Shown piece by piece: positions 6,789 to 15,290 of a stretch of DNA of 62,097 bases (position 1 is its first letter; every line of letters begins with the position of its first letter). The notes under the pieces were generated by a model. It was not told where the DNA came from. It ran no database searches and saw only the letters and a program-made list of their open reading frames with translations. This stretch comes from Sulfurovum zhangzhouensis. GTDB taxonomy: Bacteria; Campylobacterota; Campylobacteria; Campylobacterales; Sulfurovaceae. The stretch spans positions 535,740-597,836 of the forward strand of contig NZ_JAQIBD010000002.1 in the NCBI RefSeq assembly GCF_030347965.1, in the 5' to 3' direction. The position numbers and the translations under genes are program-made.

Positions 6789-8873
6789 TTAACGGGTCCC
6801 TTGAAACCTGTCTATAAACAACAGCATCACCGGTAACACAAAAATATCTGTAAACAGAGAGAGTAAAATCAAAGTTGCACTGTATAATCCGATAAGTTCT
6901 AAAGAGTGTACCTGAGAAAAGTATAACATCGCAAAAACTGTGATAAGGATCATAGAACCGATGATCACGGGAATGCCTGAGTAAAAATACATCTTTTCAA
7001 GTGCATGTTTGCGACTACGTCCAAAGTATCTCAAACGGAAATATTTGAATGCAAAATGGATAGTCGCATCTGAAGCAAGCCCCAAGGATATTGTCGTAGC
7101 GATTAGCATCTCAAGACTTAGCGGTATGGCTAAAAGTGTTACTATCATTCCAAACCATATAATAGGAATAGCATTTACCGTAAAGCCCACAAATGCCATT
7201 GCCTTGGATCGGAAGATCCATCCTGTAATAAACCCTATGATTAATAATGCAGAAAGCAATGAACTGGCAAGCAAAAGCGTTTGGTTGTATTTTGCACTTC
7301 CAAGCAGTGTTTCATTATCGACAAAATAAAGCTCGATACCCTTGTACTGTAACAACCAATCGATGAGTTCCACTTTATCAATATCATAAAGATTGATAAT
7401 CATATTCACAGAGTTTTCATCATAATATTTGTCACTTAAACCATAAAGGTCCATGAAAAACAGTGCTTGCAACAATGCTTCTTCGTCCAGTTCATCTGTT
7501 TGTGTATTTGCATCATTGAGGCTATTGATAATAGAAGATAAAGAGACGATCTCCCCTAGTTCATCTTCAAACCTTTCTTGTAAAGCTTCAGTAAAGTGCT
7601 CAATAGAATGAATAAGCGGAAGATCGATTTGTTTATAGGGTATTTTAAGCTCTATTTGTTCATTTTGTACATTAAACTTGAAAAAACGGTTACTCTCGCC
7701 ATAGATCAGATATCCACCTATTACCAATAACATATAGGTCAATCCCAAAAATCCAAAGAGGAACTTTTTATTATAGTGAAGCTCCCGCAAGGTAAAAAGA
7801 TAACCTATTTTGGCATAAGGTACATGCGTATGTTCAAGTTCAAAATAGCTTAGCATTGCAGGTAGAAAAGTCAGGTTCAGTATATAACCCGTTACAGAAG
7901 AGATGATCACACTTAGACTTAATAATCTAATAATATCAGAGTCTATCAATACTAAACTTCCCAGTCCCAATGCAGTAATCACCGATGTCCATAGTGCGGG
8001 TAACATACTTCGGTTTAACATCTTTAGCAGTGCATTATGCCTATTGACTTTGTACTGGGAGACATGCCAACGGTAGTAAAAATACAGAAAGTCAACTAGT
8101 GCGATACTGATAGTGATAAAAGGCATGGTAATGTGCATTGTCTCAATGCCTGTGAGCATCACAATGAGCGTAAATGTTAAAACTGTACTAAATCCGATTA
8201 CAAGCAGAGCACTGAAAAACGCTACATAATTTCTAAATAACAATCTGAATATCACTACCATGACGAAGAAAAATATCAATGCATAGGCACTTACAAGTGA
8301 CCAGTCTATCTCTCCGTTATTTGACTTATATACATAAGTACCCGGAATGTCCAATCCGCTGATATCAATGGACTTCTTCCCGCTGATATAATAGTAAAAG
8401 GTTTTGAAATCATTTTCGACAACATTACAGTAGTCATTATGCAGCTCTTTAACCAGTTTACGAAGTCTTAGCGTATCTAAATCCCCGGTATTGATAACTG
8501 TCAACATCTCCGATTCTTTTCCGCTTTTCTTCGTTTCAACAAAATCACTGCTAAATAAAGAAGAGACTTTCTCAACTCCATCAAGTTCTACAAGCTGTTC
8601 ATGAAGTTTTTTTAGTGCTTCATGCGTACCTTCATCGAATTTATCAACCTTTACCACCAGTTTTGAAAGATGATGGGTCGCAAACTGTTTTGACTGTGTT
8701 TTTTGTAGTTCTTGCGAATCTTTTAGCCAAAAAAGTGCATCAGACGAAAGGAATTTTGGCGGGAAAAGTGTAGCCATGAGCACAACAAATAAAACATAAA
8801 ACATGATCACTGGTATACGAAACTTTACGATAGTATCAACATAGCGATTGATATTAGGCGTGTGGTAATACAT
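6789..8873 (-). CDS. RND-superfamily exporter (MMPL / COG1033 type)
   Basis: This 694-residue inner-membrane protein has the duplicated layout of RND transporters: TM1 (about 19-38), a periplasmic domain, a block of about five helices (about 190-340), TM7 (about 365-388), a second periplasmic domain, and a final five-helix block (about 535-690). The two helix blocks share charged residues typical of proton-driven members, for example SIALVDFLYFYYRW in the first and SLGLASDATIHFAF in the second. At about 700 residues it matches the short MMPL/COG1033 class rather than AcrB. The substrate is unknown. It starts 25 bp after the thioredoxin-fold gene and is probably co-transcribed with it. AGGAG precedes the start. 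Confidence 0.85.
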   Translation of the reverse strand: MYYHTPNINRYVDTIVKFRIPVIMFYVLFVVLMATLFPPKFLSSDALFWLKDSQELQKTQSKQFATHHLSKLVVKVDKFDEGTHEALKKLHEQLVELDGVEKVSSLFSSDFVETKKSGKESEMLTVINTGDLDTLRLRKLVKELHNDYCNVVENDFKTFYYYISGKKSIDISGLDIPGTYVYKSNNGEIDWSLVSAYALIFFFVMVVIFRLLFRNYVAFFSALLVIGFSTVLTFTLIVMLTGIETMHITMPFITISIALVDFLYFYYRWHVSQYKVNRHNALLKMLNRSMLPALWTSVITALGLGSLVLIDSDIIRLLSLSVIISSVTGYILNLTFLPAMLSYFELEHTHVPYAKIGYLFTLRELHYNKKFLFGFLGLTYMLLVIGGYLIYGESNRFFKFNVQNEQIELKIPYKQIDLPLIHSIEHFTEALQERFEDELGEIVSLSSIINSLNDANTQTDELDEEALLQALFFMDLYGLSDKYYDENSVNMIINLYDIDKVELIDWLLQYKGIELYFVDNETLLGSAKYNQTLLLASSLLSALLIIGFITGWIFRSKAMAFVGFTVNAIPIIWFGMIVTLLAIPLSLEMLIATTISLGLASDATIHFAFKYFRLRYFGRSRKHALEKMYFYSGIPVIIGSMILITVFAMLYFSQVHSLELIGLYSATLILLSLFTDIFVLPVMLLFIDRFQGTR

Positions 8874-8898
8874 AGTTAAAAAACTCCTACTGTCCTCA

Positions 8899-9369
8899 TC
8901 ACTTTTTTATGATTAGATAAGGACGCTTATAGACATCCATCTTATTAGCAATTTTAGCGATCCTCGCAACCTTTGCAATAGTAACCTCATCACCTTTAGT
9001 AGAACTGACTTTTTGCTCTACCATAATTTGAAGCAGTGTATCGATAGGTTTAGGTGACATATAGACCGCTGAGACAACATCAGTCGATTTCAAACGGGGA
9101 ATACTATACAAAAAAATACAATAACGGTATTTTGAGAGCATCTCAGGACTTTGGGAGACCATTGTAATAAATTTACGTGAATGCGGACAGAGTGGATCAA
9201 CAAAAACATATACCAGCTTCTTTCCTTCACCCAGAATGATAGCATCACTCTGAATATCTTGTAACAATGTTACAGATGTATCATATGAAAGGTGTGTATG
9301 TGCTTTTTGTTCATCTGCAAATAACACACCAAACATTAATAAAATAGTTATAATTATCATTTTTATCAT
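8899..9369 (-). CDS. Periplasmic thioredoxin-fold protein with a single-cysteine CPHS site
   Basis: The 156-residue product starts with a signal peptide (MIKMIIITILLMFGVLFA, cleaved before DEQ), so I use ATG 9369 rather than the GTG at 9396. A DsbC/DsbG-like segment follows: VYVFVDPLCPHSRKF resembles the FTDPDCPYCRK active-site strand and helix. The second cysteine of the CxxC is replaced by serine (CPHS, Cys61 and Ser64), and the only other cysteine is Cys84 (YRYC). A classic disulfide exchange cycle is therefore unlikely; a monothiol isomerase or binding role is possible. It lies upstream of the RND exporter in the same unit. Confidence 0.65.
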   Translation of the reverse strand: MIKMIIITILLMFGVLFADEQKAHTHLSYDTSVTLLQDIQSDAIILGEGKKLVYVFVDPLCPHSRKFITMVSQSPEMLSKYRYCIFLYSIPRLKSTDVVSAVYMSPKPIDTLLQIMVEQKVSSTKGDEVTIAKVARIAKIANKMDVYKRPYLIIKK

Positions 9370-9517
9370 AATTGGAGTATAACGTACAAAAGTCACAGAA
9401 TGATTTCAAAATTGAACAATTTTTGATCAATTAAAATAATTTATGATTATAGTTAAATGAAGGGTTTTTTAAAAGTCTATAAGTATATGTAGATATGAAT
9501 AATAATTAAGAATATTG

Positions 9518-9539
9518 CACCCATCCCGAAAGATGAGTG
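9518..9539 (-). terminator. Hairpin after oorC
   Basis: CACCCATC (9518-9525) pairs with GATGAGTG (9532-9539) with one wobble pair, about 10 bp beyond the oorC stop. The U-tract after it on the minus strand is weak (CAATATTCTT), so it is a moderate candidate. Confidence 0.45.
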
Positions 9540-9548
9540 ACAATAAAA

Positions 9549-10109
9549 TTACGCCTCTACTTTTGATTCAAGCGCGTATTTTTTTCCAAGTTCAAAAGCT
9601 TTTAGGTTAAGCTCATGTACTTTTTTAGGTACTTTTGAAAGCATTGTCTCGATCAGTACATCTTCATTAAGTGCTTCCATATAAGTGTTAGCAATAGCTA
9701 GAGCAACAACTGATTGAGTAATTACGTTCCCTACTTCTTCTTTAGCGATAGTAATGATTGGAATCTCAACAATGTTCCATTTTTTTCTATCCTCATCACT
9801 TGGGAAAACAAGGTTTGGTTCGATTACGATCGTACCACCTTCACGTACACCTTTTTTGAAAAGTTGGAAACTTACATCCGCAACAGATAGCATGAAGTCG
9901 ATTTGACCATCGATTGCATACGGATAAAAGATCTCTTTGTCATCCAATTGGATATCAACCACAGTCGGACCACCACGTACTTGAGATGTATACGTAGCAG
10001 TTTTGATACCATATCCACCTGTTTTGATCTTCGCTGCTGCGAAGATCTCACCTGCTAGAAGAACACCTTGACCACCAACACCGGTAAATCTCATTACAAT
10101 TCTACTCAT
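9549..10109 (-). CDS. oorC: 2-oxoglutarate:ferredoxin oxidoreductase, gamma subunit
   Basis: The 186-residue gamma subunit of the complex that interconverts 2-oxoglutarate + CoA and succinyl-CoA + CO2 with ferredoxin. In the reductive TCA cycle it fixes CO2 onto succinyl-CoA. The N-terminus RFTGVGGQGVLLAGEIFA is the hallmark of the family, followed by TSQVRGGPTVVDIQL. It is the last gene of oorDABC, 12 bp after oorB. The length is normal. The alternative, a pyruvate oxidoreductase gamma chain, is less likely because the four-gene D-A-B-C order matches the Campylobacterota Oor operon. Confidence 0.93.
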   Translation of the reverse strand: MSRIVMRFTGVGGQGVLLAGEIFAAAKIKTGGYGIKTATYTSQVRGGPTVVDIQLDDKEIFYPYAIDGQIDFMLSVADVSFQLFKKGVREGGTIVIEPNLVFPSDEDRKKWNIVEIPIITIAKEEVGNVITQSVVALAIANTYMEALNEDVLIETMLSKVPKKVHELNLKAFELGKKYALESKVEA

Positions 10110-10121
10110 GTTCTTCTCTCC

Positions 10122-10979
10122 TTAGATTTTTTTCTTAAAGTCGTCTTGTGTGATCGGTCCACGTTTACCTTGGTGTACATCAATAATATCTTGATACATA
10201 TCACAGTACTCTCTTACCTCAGTATCTTGCTTCAAGATACCAGTTGGAAGAAGGTTTAGTTGTTCCTCAGGGCTAAGTGCATCATACTTCTTCTTAGGCA
10301 TTGTAATGCTGTCGATCCAGTCAAGGTTTTCCATTGCTGATTGCATTTTGTTCTTTCTACCAAGGTTGATGTGGCAGTTTGACATTGCTTCAATATAAGA
10401 GAATCCTTTATGTTTCATCGCTTCTACAAATAATTTTTCAAGTTTCTTAGGAGCAGTTACATTCTCTCTACCAACAAATGATGCACCTGCAGCAATCGCA
10501 AGTTCACATCCGTCAAATGTAGGGTCGATGTTACCAGCTTTTTGTGAAACTGTCCACATACCTTGCGGTGTTGTCGGTGAAGTTTGAGAGTTAGTCAAAC
10601 CGTAGATAAAGTTTTGGATCACGATCAATGTCATGTCAATATTTCTTCTACAACCGTGGATCGTGTGGTTACCACCGATCGCAAGTGCATCACCGTCACC
10701 AGCAACACATACAACAGTTTTATCAGGGTTAGCAAGCTTGATCCCTGTAGCAAATGCTACTGTTCTACCGTGTGTAGTGTGTACCGTGTTAAAATCAACG
10801 TAAGAAGAGAATCTCCCTGAACATCCGATTCCAGAAACAACACAAACTTCATCTTTTGAAAGACCAAGCTTCTCAACAGCACGGATAAATGATTTAAGAA
10901 CGATACCGTCCCCACATCCCCAACACCATAGTGTTGGCATTTTTTCAAGTCTTAAGTAACTATCGTAATTAAAAGCCAT
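10122..10979 (-). CDS. oorB: 2-oxoglutarate:ferredoxin oxidoreductase, beta subunit
   Basis: The 285-residue thiamine-diphosphate subunit of Oor. The ThDP/Mg motif is visible as GDGD (94-97) followed by Asn123 in IQNFIYGLTNSQ. Cys19, Cys22 (LWCWGCGDG) and Cys53 (GIGCSGR) are in the positions that bind the catalytic [4Fe-4S] cluster. It is one base from oorA and 12 bp from oorC. Because the enzyme depends on ThDP, the thiamine locus at 47.6-56.1 kb supplies its cofactor. Confidence 0.95.
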   Translation of the reverse strand: MAFNYDSYLRLEKMPTLWCWGCGDGIVLKSFIRAVEKLGLSKDEVCVVSGIGCSGRFSSYVDFNTVHTTHGRTVAFATGIKLANPDKTVVCVAGDGDALAIGGNHTIHGCRRNIDMTLIVIQNFIYGLTNSQTSPTTPQGMWTVSQKAGNIDPTFDGCELAIAAGASFVGRENVTAPKKLEKLFVEAMKHKGFSYIEAMSNCHINLGRKNKMQSAMENLDWIDSITMPKKKYDALSPEEQLNLLPTGILKQDTEVREYCDMYQDIIDVHQGKRGPITQDDFKKKI

Positions 10980-10980
10980 T

Positions 10981-12120
10981 TTAGAATACCTCCTTAACCT
11001 TCTCGATAATATCTGCAGGGGAGAATGGACGACCGTTTGTTTTAGTCAACTTCTGAATATCTTTTCTTCCCATTGCTCTTTGGATCTCTTCAAGGTATTG
11101 ACCTTGGTTAAGCTCTACTGAAAGTACTTTATCGAACTTCTGTCCAAGCTCGTACATTGTCTGCTCTGGGCTTGGCCAAAGTGTGATCGGTCTGAACATA
11201 CCTACTTTCACACCTTCTGCCCTAAGTACAGATACCGCTTCTTTAATCGCAAGTGATGCTGAACCGTATCCGATCAAAAGGATCTCTGCATCATCAAGCA
11301 TATACTCTTCGTTTGATTCGATCTCATCAGTATGCTCTTCAACTTTTCTAAAGAGTCTGTCGATCAGTTTTCTACATGTTTCGATCTCTTCAGTCGGGAA
11401 TCCCATAGCATCATGGTGTAGACCAGTATAGTGGTATCTATAACCTTGGAACATTGGGTTAAGTACCGCAGGCTCATCTTGAGCAACATCGTATGGTCTA
11501 TAATCTTCAGGTGCCCCGTCAAATGTTTTTCTTGGCTTGATACCTGCTTGTACTTCTTCTACAGTAGGGATCATTGCCTTACCGTGCATGTGTCCAAGTG
11601 TTTCATCAAGAAGTACGAAAACCGGTTGCATGAATCTATCTGCAAGGTTGAACGCTCTAACTGTCTCAGTATAACACTCAGCAAGGTTACCAGCACATAC
11701 AGTAATTGATTTATAGTCACCGTGGCTTGGGTTCTTAGCCTGAGCAACGTCACCTTGTGAAACACGTGTAGGAAGACCTGTAGACGGACCACCTCTCATA
11801 ACGTTTACAACAACCAATGGTACTTCAGCCATCTGCGCAAGACCAAGGTTTTCAGCTTTCAATGAAATACCAGGTCCTGAAGTAGCTGTAAGTGTACGTA
11901 CTCCACTCATCCCTGCACCGATTGCCGCAGCAACACCAGCGATCTCATCTTCCATCTGAATTGCCGTACCACCTACAGCCGGTAGCAGGTCAGAGATTGT
12001 ATGCATTACCTCACTTGATGGAGTAATAGGATATCCACCAAAAAATCTACATCCAGCATCTACCGCTGCAATCGCTGCAAGGTCGTTACCAGTTGATATA
12101 ATTTCTCTTAATTCCGCCAT
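10981..12120 (-). CDS. oorA: 2-oxoglutarate:ferredoxin oxidoreductase, alpha subunit
   Basis: A 379-residue alpha chain. Its N-terminal pyrimidine-binding domain shows GNDLAAIAAVDAGCRFFGGY, then YPITPSSEVMH and MEDEIAGVAAAIGAGMSG, which are typical of KorA/OorA. A middle domain of the transketolase C-terminal type follows (ILLIGYGSASLAIKEAVSVL). The start overlaps the oorD stop as TAATG, with GAGGAGG inside the end of oorD, so the two are translationally coupled. The family name is secure; 2-oxoglutarate specificity follows from the operon order and the neighbouring TCA genes. Confidence 0.95.
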   Translation of the reverse strand: MAELREIISTGNDLAAIAAVDAGCRFFGGYPITPSSEVMHTISDLLPAVGGTAIQMEDEIAGVAAAIGAGMSGVRTLTATSGPGISLKAENLGLAQMAEVPLVVVNVMRGGPSTGLPTRVSQGDVAQAKNPSHGDYKSITVCAGNLAECYTETVRAFNLADRFMQPVFVLLDETLGHMHGKAMIPTVEEVQAGIKPRKTFDGAPEDYRPYDVAQDEPAVLNPMFQGYRYHYTGLHHDAMGFPTEEIETCRKLIDRLFRKVEEHTDEIESNEEYMLDDAEILLIGYGSASLAIKEAVSVLRAEGVKVGMFRPITLWPSPEQTMYELGQKFDKVLSVELNQGQYLEEIQRAMGRKDIQKLTKTNGRPFSPADIIEKVKEVF

Positions 12121-12452
12121 TAGTTAGCCTCCTCATAGTCTGCAGGTAGTCTATACCCGTTATTCATAATTGCTTCTTGTCTTGCTTTTGCAGAGTCAGA
12201 AAGTTTAGCAAACTTAAATTCACTTTTTTCTGCAACATAGATTGCAAAGTCTGGACATGAAAGTTCACACTCATTACATCCGATACATGAATCAGGTGCG
12301 ATAATATCAATCATTGCACCAAGTGTTGAACTCGCATCTGCTTTCATAGAAAGTACACCTGCCGGACATGCATCCACACAGATATCACAAGCTTTACATC
12401 TAGCCGTATTTACCCATACCGGAGTATTCTCTGGTGCTGTCATTACTGCCAT
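12120..12452 (-). CDS. oorD: 2-oxoglutarate:ferredoxin oxidoreductase, delta (ferredoxin-like) subunit
   Basis: A 110-residue two-cluster ferredoxin subunit that passes electrons between the catalytic subunits and ferredoxin. It has two Cys-x2-Cys-x2-Cys-x3-Cys-Pro sets, RCKACDICVDACPAG (about 19-33) and SCIGCNECELSCPDF, each binding one [4Fe-4S] cluster. It is the first gene of the operon. AAAGGGG precedes the start and a TATAAT box lies only about 20 bp upstream (12470-12475), giving a very short leader. Confidence 0.95.
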   Translation of the reverse strand: MAVMTAPENTPVWVNTARCKACDICVDACPAGVLSMKADASSTLGAMIDIIAPDSCIGCNECELSCPDFAIYVAEKSEFKFAKLSDSAKARQEAIMNNGYRLPADYEEAN

Positions 12453-12469
12453 TTGTGCCCCTTTAATAT

Positions 12470-12475
12470 ATTATA
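12470..12475 (-). promoter_or_regulatory. -10 box of the oorDABC operon
   Basis: TATAAT on the minus strand, 18 bp upstream of the oorD start codon, in an AT-rich run. The leader would be about 10 nt. Position and consensus are the only support. Confidence 0.45.
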
Positions 12476-12589
12476 TTTAAGTGAGATAAACAATTCACTA
12501 TGGTTGAGGATACACTAGTTTATCTAAGGGGGCTATGAATAACATAGCATTATTGTAACTATAAGTGATTTTGTTACATTTCGAAGCAA

Positions 12590-12607
12590 GAAAAAGCAGA
12601 CTTTTTC
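12590..12607 (-). terminator. Hairpin after the HMA-domain gene
   Basis: GAAAAAG (12590-12596) pairs with CTTTTTC (12601-12607) around a four-base loop, 7 bp past the stop of the HMA gene. On the minus strand the 3' arm itself provides a T-rich end (CTTTTTCTTGC). Confidence 0.45.
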
Positions 12608-12613
12608 ACTCTT

Positions 12614-12892
12614 TTATTGGTTCATTTTCCCTATTGCACAGGATATGATACTTTTTGCTTTTGCTGTATTGGTTTCTACAAAACCCATTTGCTCAGATTT
12701 CATAGGATAACCAAGCTTTTTAAGTGCTGCTTTCAGTGCTACTACTTTTTCTACTGTAATTTCTACTGTAATTTCACGAGGTTCTTTATTAAGATCAACC
12801 TCTATTTCTCCAAACTCATCAAAAAGTTTTGTTTTGATTGTAGATGCGCATCCACCACATTTAACATTAAGCACTTCAAATGTCTGTCTCAT
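12614..12892 (-). CDS. Small heavy-metal-associated (HMA) domain protein, CopZ-like
   Basis: A 92-residue cytosolic protein with the ferredoxin-like HMA fold. VKCGGCAST (about 10-18) is the metal-binding Cys-x2-Cys loop and ALKKLGYPM the conserved strand. CopZ-type proteins shuttle Cu(I), but no copper ATPase is adjacent, so the metal is uncertain. The C-terminal extension (about 70-92) adds a further cysteine (SIISCAIGKMNQ), which is unusual for this short family. It lies alone between sucD and oorD, with a hairpin after it. Confidence 0.85.
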   Translation of the reverse strand: MRQTFEVLNVKCGGCASTIKTKLFDEFGEIEVDLNKEPREITVEITVEKVVALKAALKKLGYPMKSEQMGFVETNTAKAKSIISCAIGKMNQ

Positions 12893-12986
12893 ATTTTTTA
12901 CCTTTTATGAATATTAGATAATTATAGTAAAAAATGATGTAAGAAATATGTAGATCAAAAGAGTTTAACAAAAAATTAGAGAGGTT

Positions 12987-13004
12987 CTCAGGGAAATCCC
13001 TGAG
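12987..13004 (-). terminator. Terminator hairpin after sucD
   Basis: CTCAGGGA (12987-12994) pairs perfectly with TCCCTGAG (12997-13004). On the minus strand it lies about 60 bp beyond the sucD stop and is followed a few bases later by TAATTTTTTG. It separates the sucCD unit from the HMA gene. Confidence 0.6.
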
Positions 13005-13065
13005 GAAAAAGAAAATCCATAATAGCTCATCATTCTATGATAAGCTTATGGATGAATAACGGTAC

Positions 13066-13938
13066 TTATTTAGAGAGTACTTCTTTTACCGCTTTACCGA
13101 TATCTGCCGGAGAAACAACTACTTTTACACCAGCTGCCTCAAGTGCTGCCATCTTCTCTGCAGCTGTACCAGCCGAACCTGATACGATCGCACCGGCATG
13201 CCCCATTCTCTTACCTTTTGGTGCAGTCTGACCAGCAATAAATGCAACCACAGGCTTAGTAATATTCTCTTTGATAAATGCTGCTGCCTGGATCTCAAGA
13301 TCACCACCGATCTCACCGATCATAACGATCGCTTCTGTTTCAGGATCTGCTTCAAACATTGGTAACAATTGCTTATAAGAAAGACCGATGATAGGGTCAC
13401 CACCGATACCTACGGCTGTAGAGATACCAAATCCTTCTTTTACTACCTGGTTTGCTCCCTCATACGTCAAAGTACCTGATTTAGAGATAAGTCCAACATT
13501 ACCTTTTTTGAAGATCATACCCGGCATGATACCGATCTTACACTCTTCAGCTGTGATAATTCCCGGACAGTTTGGCCCGATTGTTTTCATACCGTGTTTT
13601 GTTGCAAATGCTTTTGCAGCCTGCATGTCACGTACCGGTGCACCTTCTGTGATGATTACAGCAAGCTCGATACCAGCATCAGCTGCTTCCATTACTGCAT
13701 CAGCTACAAACGCAGGCGGAACGAATACCATAGATACCGTCGCACCTGTTGCCTCAACTGCCTCTTTTACTGTATCGAATACCGGCTTACCAAGATGCTC
13801 TTGACCACCTTTGTTCGGTGTAACACCACCAACAATGTTTGTTCCGTATGCGATACATTGCTCAGCGTGGAATGTACCTTCGCTACCTGTAAAACCTTGT
13901 ACGATTACTTTTGTGTCTTTATTTACTAGAATACTCAT
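13066..13938 (-). CDS. sucD: Succinyl-CoA synthetase, alpha subunit
   Basis: A 290-residue alpha chain of the ligase that interconverts succinate + CoA + ATP with succinyl-CoA. It shows the CoA-binding fold at the N-terminus ([17 protein letters not shown]), [20 protein letters not shown] in the middle, and the active-site histidine in [21 protein letters not shown], which is phosphorylated during catalysis. The gene follows sucC after 3 bp. Product and oorDABC substrate link directly: succinyl-CoA made here is carboxylated by Oor in the reductive direction. Confidence 0.97.
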   Translation of the reverse strand: MSILVNKDTKVIVQGFTGSEGTFHAEQCIAYGTNIVGGVTPNKGGQEHLGKPVFDTVKEAVEATGATVSMVFVPPAFVADAVMEAADAGIELAVIITEGAPVRDMQAAKAFATKHGMKTIGPNCPGIITAEECKIGIMPGMIFKKGNVGLISKSGTLTYEGANQVVKEGFGISTAVGIGGDPIIGLSYKQLLPMFEADPETEAIVMIGEIGGDLEIQAAAFIKENITKPVVAFIAGQTAPKGKRMGHAGAIVSGSAGTAAEKMAALEAAGVKVVVSPADIGKAVKEVLSK

Positions 13939-13941
13939 CTC

Positions 13942-15114
13942 TTACTCTCCTTTTGCCGCTGCTACTGCTTTTGCCGCACCATCAGCCAAATCAGTTGCCG
14001 GGATAACATTTGCGATATTTGCATTTTTAAGAATTTCTGCTGCTTCAAGTGCATTTGTACCATCAAGTCTTACGATAACCGGTACATGTACATCTACCAT
14101 CTTTGTAGCTTCAAGGATACCGTTAGCAATACGGTCACATCTTACGATACCACCAAAGATATTTACGAAGATCGCTTTTACATTCGGGTTTTTAAGGATA
14201 ATCTCAAAACCTTTTGCAACTGTCTCAGCATTTGCTTTACCACCAACATCAAGGAAGTTTGCAGGTGTACCGCCCATGTAGTTAATTGTATCCATAGTAC
14301 CCATTGCAAGTCCTGCACCGTTTACCATACAACCGATCTCTCCATCAAGTGCAACATAACTAAGTCCATACTGGCTAGCTTCTCTTTCATCCGGATCTTC
14401 TTCTGAGATATCTCTCATATCTTCGATCTCAGGGTGTCTGCCAAGTGCAGAATCATCAAATCCCATTTTTCCGTCTAGTGCAAGGAAGTCACCTGATCCT
14501 GTCTTAATTAATGGATTGATCTCAATAAGTTCAGCATCATTTTCCATATATAGTTTGTAAAGTTTTGAAGCAAAATCAATGAATTTTTTCTGTTCATTTG
14601 TATCTGTAATCCCAAGACCGAATACCAACTCTCTACCGTGGAAACCTTGGAACCCGATCGCAGGATCTACAGCTACTTTGATAATCTTTTCAGGAGTCTC
14701 TTCAGCTACTTTTTCAATCTCCATACCACCTTCTGTTGAAGCCATGATCACAGGCATCTCTTTTGCTCTGTCAAGTACTACACCAAGATAAAGTTCATCT
14801 TTGATATCTGCACCCTCTTCAATGTAAACTTTTTGTACTAGTTTACCTTCAGGTCCAGTCTGGTGTGTCACAAGTGTCATTCCAAGGATTTGGCCAGCAA
14901 GATCTCTAACTTCGTCGATAGACTTTGCAAGCTTAACACCACCGCCCAGTCCTCTACCACCTGCATGGATTTGTGCTTTTACTACCCAGATATCACCACC
15001 TAGCTCAGACGCGTTTTTAGCTGCTTGGTCCGGAGTGTTGGCAACAATACCTCTTGGCGTAGGAACACCATATTTAGCAAAAATTTGTTTTGCCTGATAC
15101 TCATGAATATTCAC
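13942..15114 (-). CDS. sucC: Succinyl-CoA synthetase, beta subunit
   Basis: The 390-residue ATP-grasp subunit. MNIHEYQAKQIFAKYGVPTP is the family N-terminus; GGRGLGGGVKL and EINPLIKTGSGDFLALDGKM are nucleotide- and metal-binding parts, and VNIFGGIVRCDRIANGI closes the succinate site. The start codon is GTG (15112-15114), preceded by AAAGGAG. A TATAAT box about 35 bp upstream suggests sucCD has its own promoter. The length is normal. Confidence 0.97.
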   Translation of the reverse strand: MNIHEYQAKQIFAKYGVPTPRGIVANTPDQAAKNASELGGDIWVVKAQIHAGGRGLGGGVKLAKSIDEVRDLAGQILGMTLVTHQTGPEGKLVQKVYIEEGADIKDELYLGVVLDRAKEMPVIMASTEGGMEIEKVAEETPEKIIKVAVDPAIGFQGFHGRELVFGLGITDTNEQKKFIDFASKLYKLYMENDAELIEINPLIKTGSGDFLALDGKMGFDDSALGRHPEIEDMRDISEEDPDEREASQYGLSYVALDGEIGCMVNGAGLAMGTMDTINYMGGTPANFLDVGGKANAETVAKGFEIILKNPNVKAIFVNIFGGIVRCDRIANGILEATKMVDVHVPVIVRLDGTNALEAAEILKNANIANVIPATDLADGAAKAVAAAKGE

Positions 15115-15148
15115 GTTATCTCCTTTAAAATTACAAATTAATTCAGAT

Positions 15149-15154
15149 ATTATA
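15149..15154 (-). promoter_or_regulatory. -10 box of sucCD
   Basis: TATAAT on the minus strand, 35 bp upstream of the sucC GTG, between the fumC terminator and sucC. It implies a separate sucCD transcript. Confidence 0.45.
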
Positions 15155-15256
15155 GGATTTTCTCAAATAATATAGGATTAATTCTTTTATTAGTTCATTT
15201 GATTTTGAAAAAGTGTACTATATCTACACAGTTTTTGAGGGAAAATAGTCAAAATT

Positions 15257-15284
15257 ACTCTGGATGAGGCTTCTCATCCGGAGT
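15257..15284 (-). terminator. Terminator after fumC
   Basis: ACTCTGGATGAG (15257-15268) pairs with CTCATCCGGAGT (15273-15284), 11 of 12 pairs canonical plus one wobble, around a GCTT loop. It begins 6 bp beyond the fumC stop, and on the minus strand AATTTTGAC follows. Confidence 0.7.
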
Positions 15285-15290
15285 AAACTG

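Noticed and set aside
13388-14281. Two plus-strand frames opposite sucD and sucC
   Set aside because: Both overlap clear succinyl-CoA synthetase genes over their whole length and have no domain or start signal.
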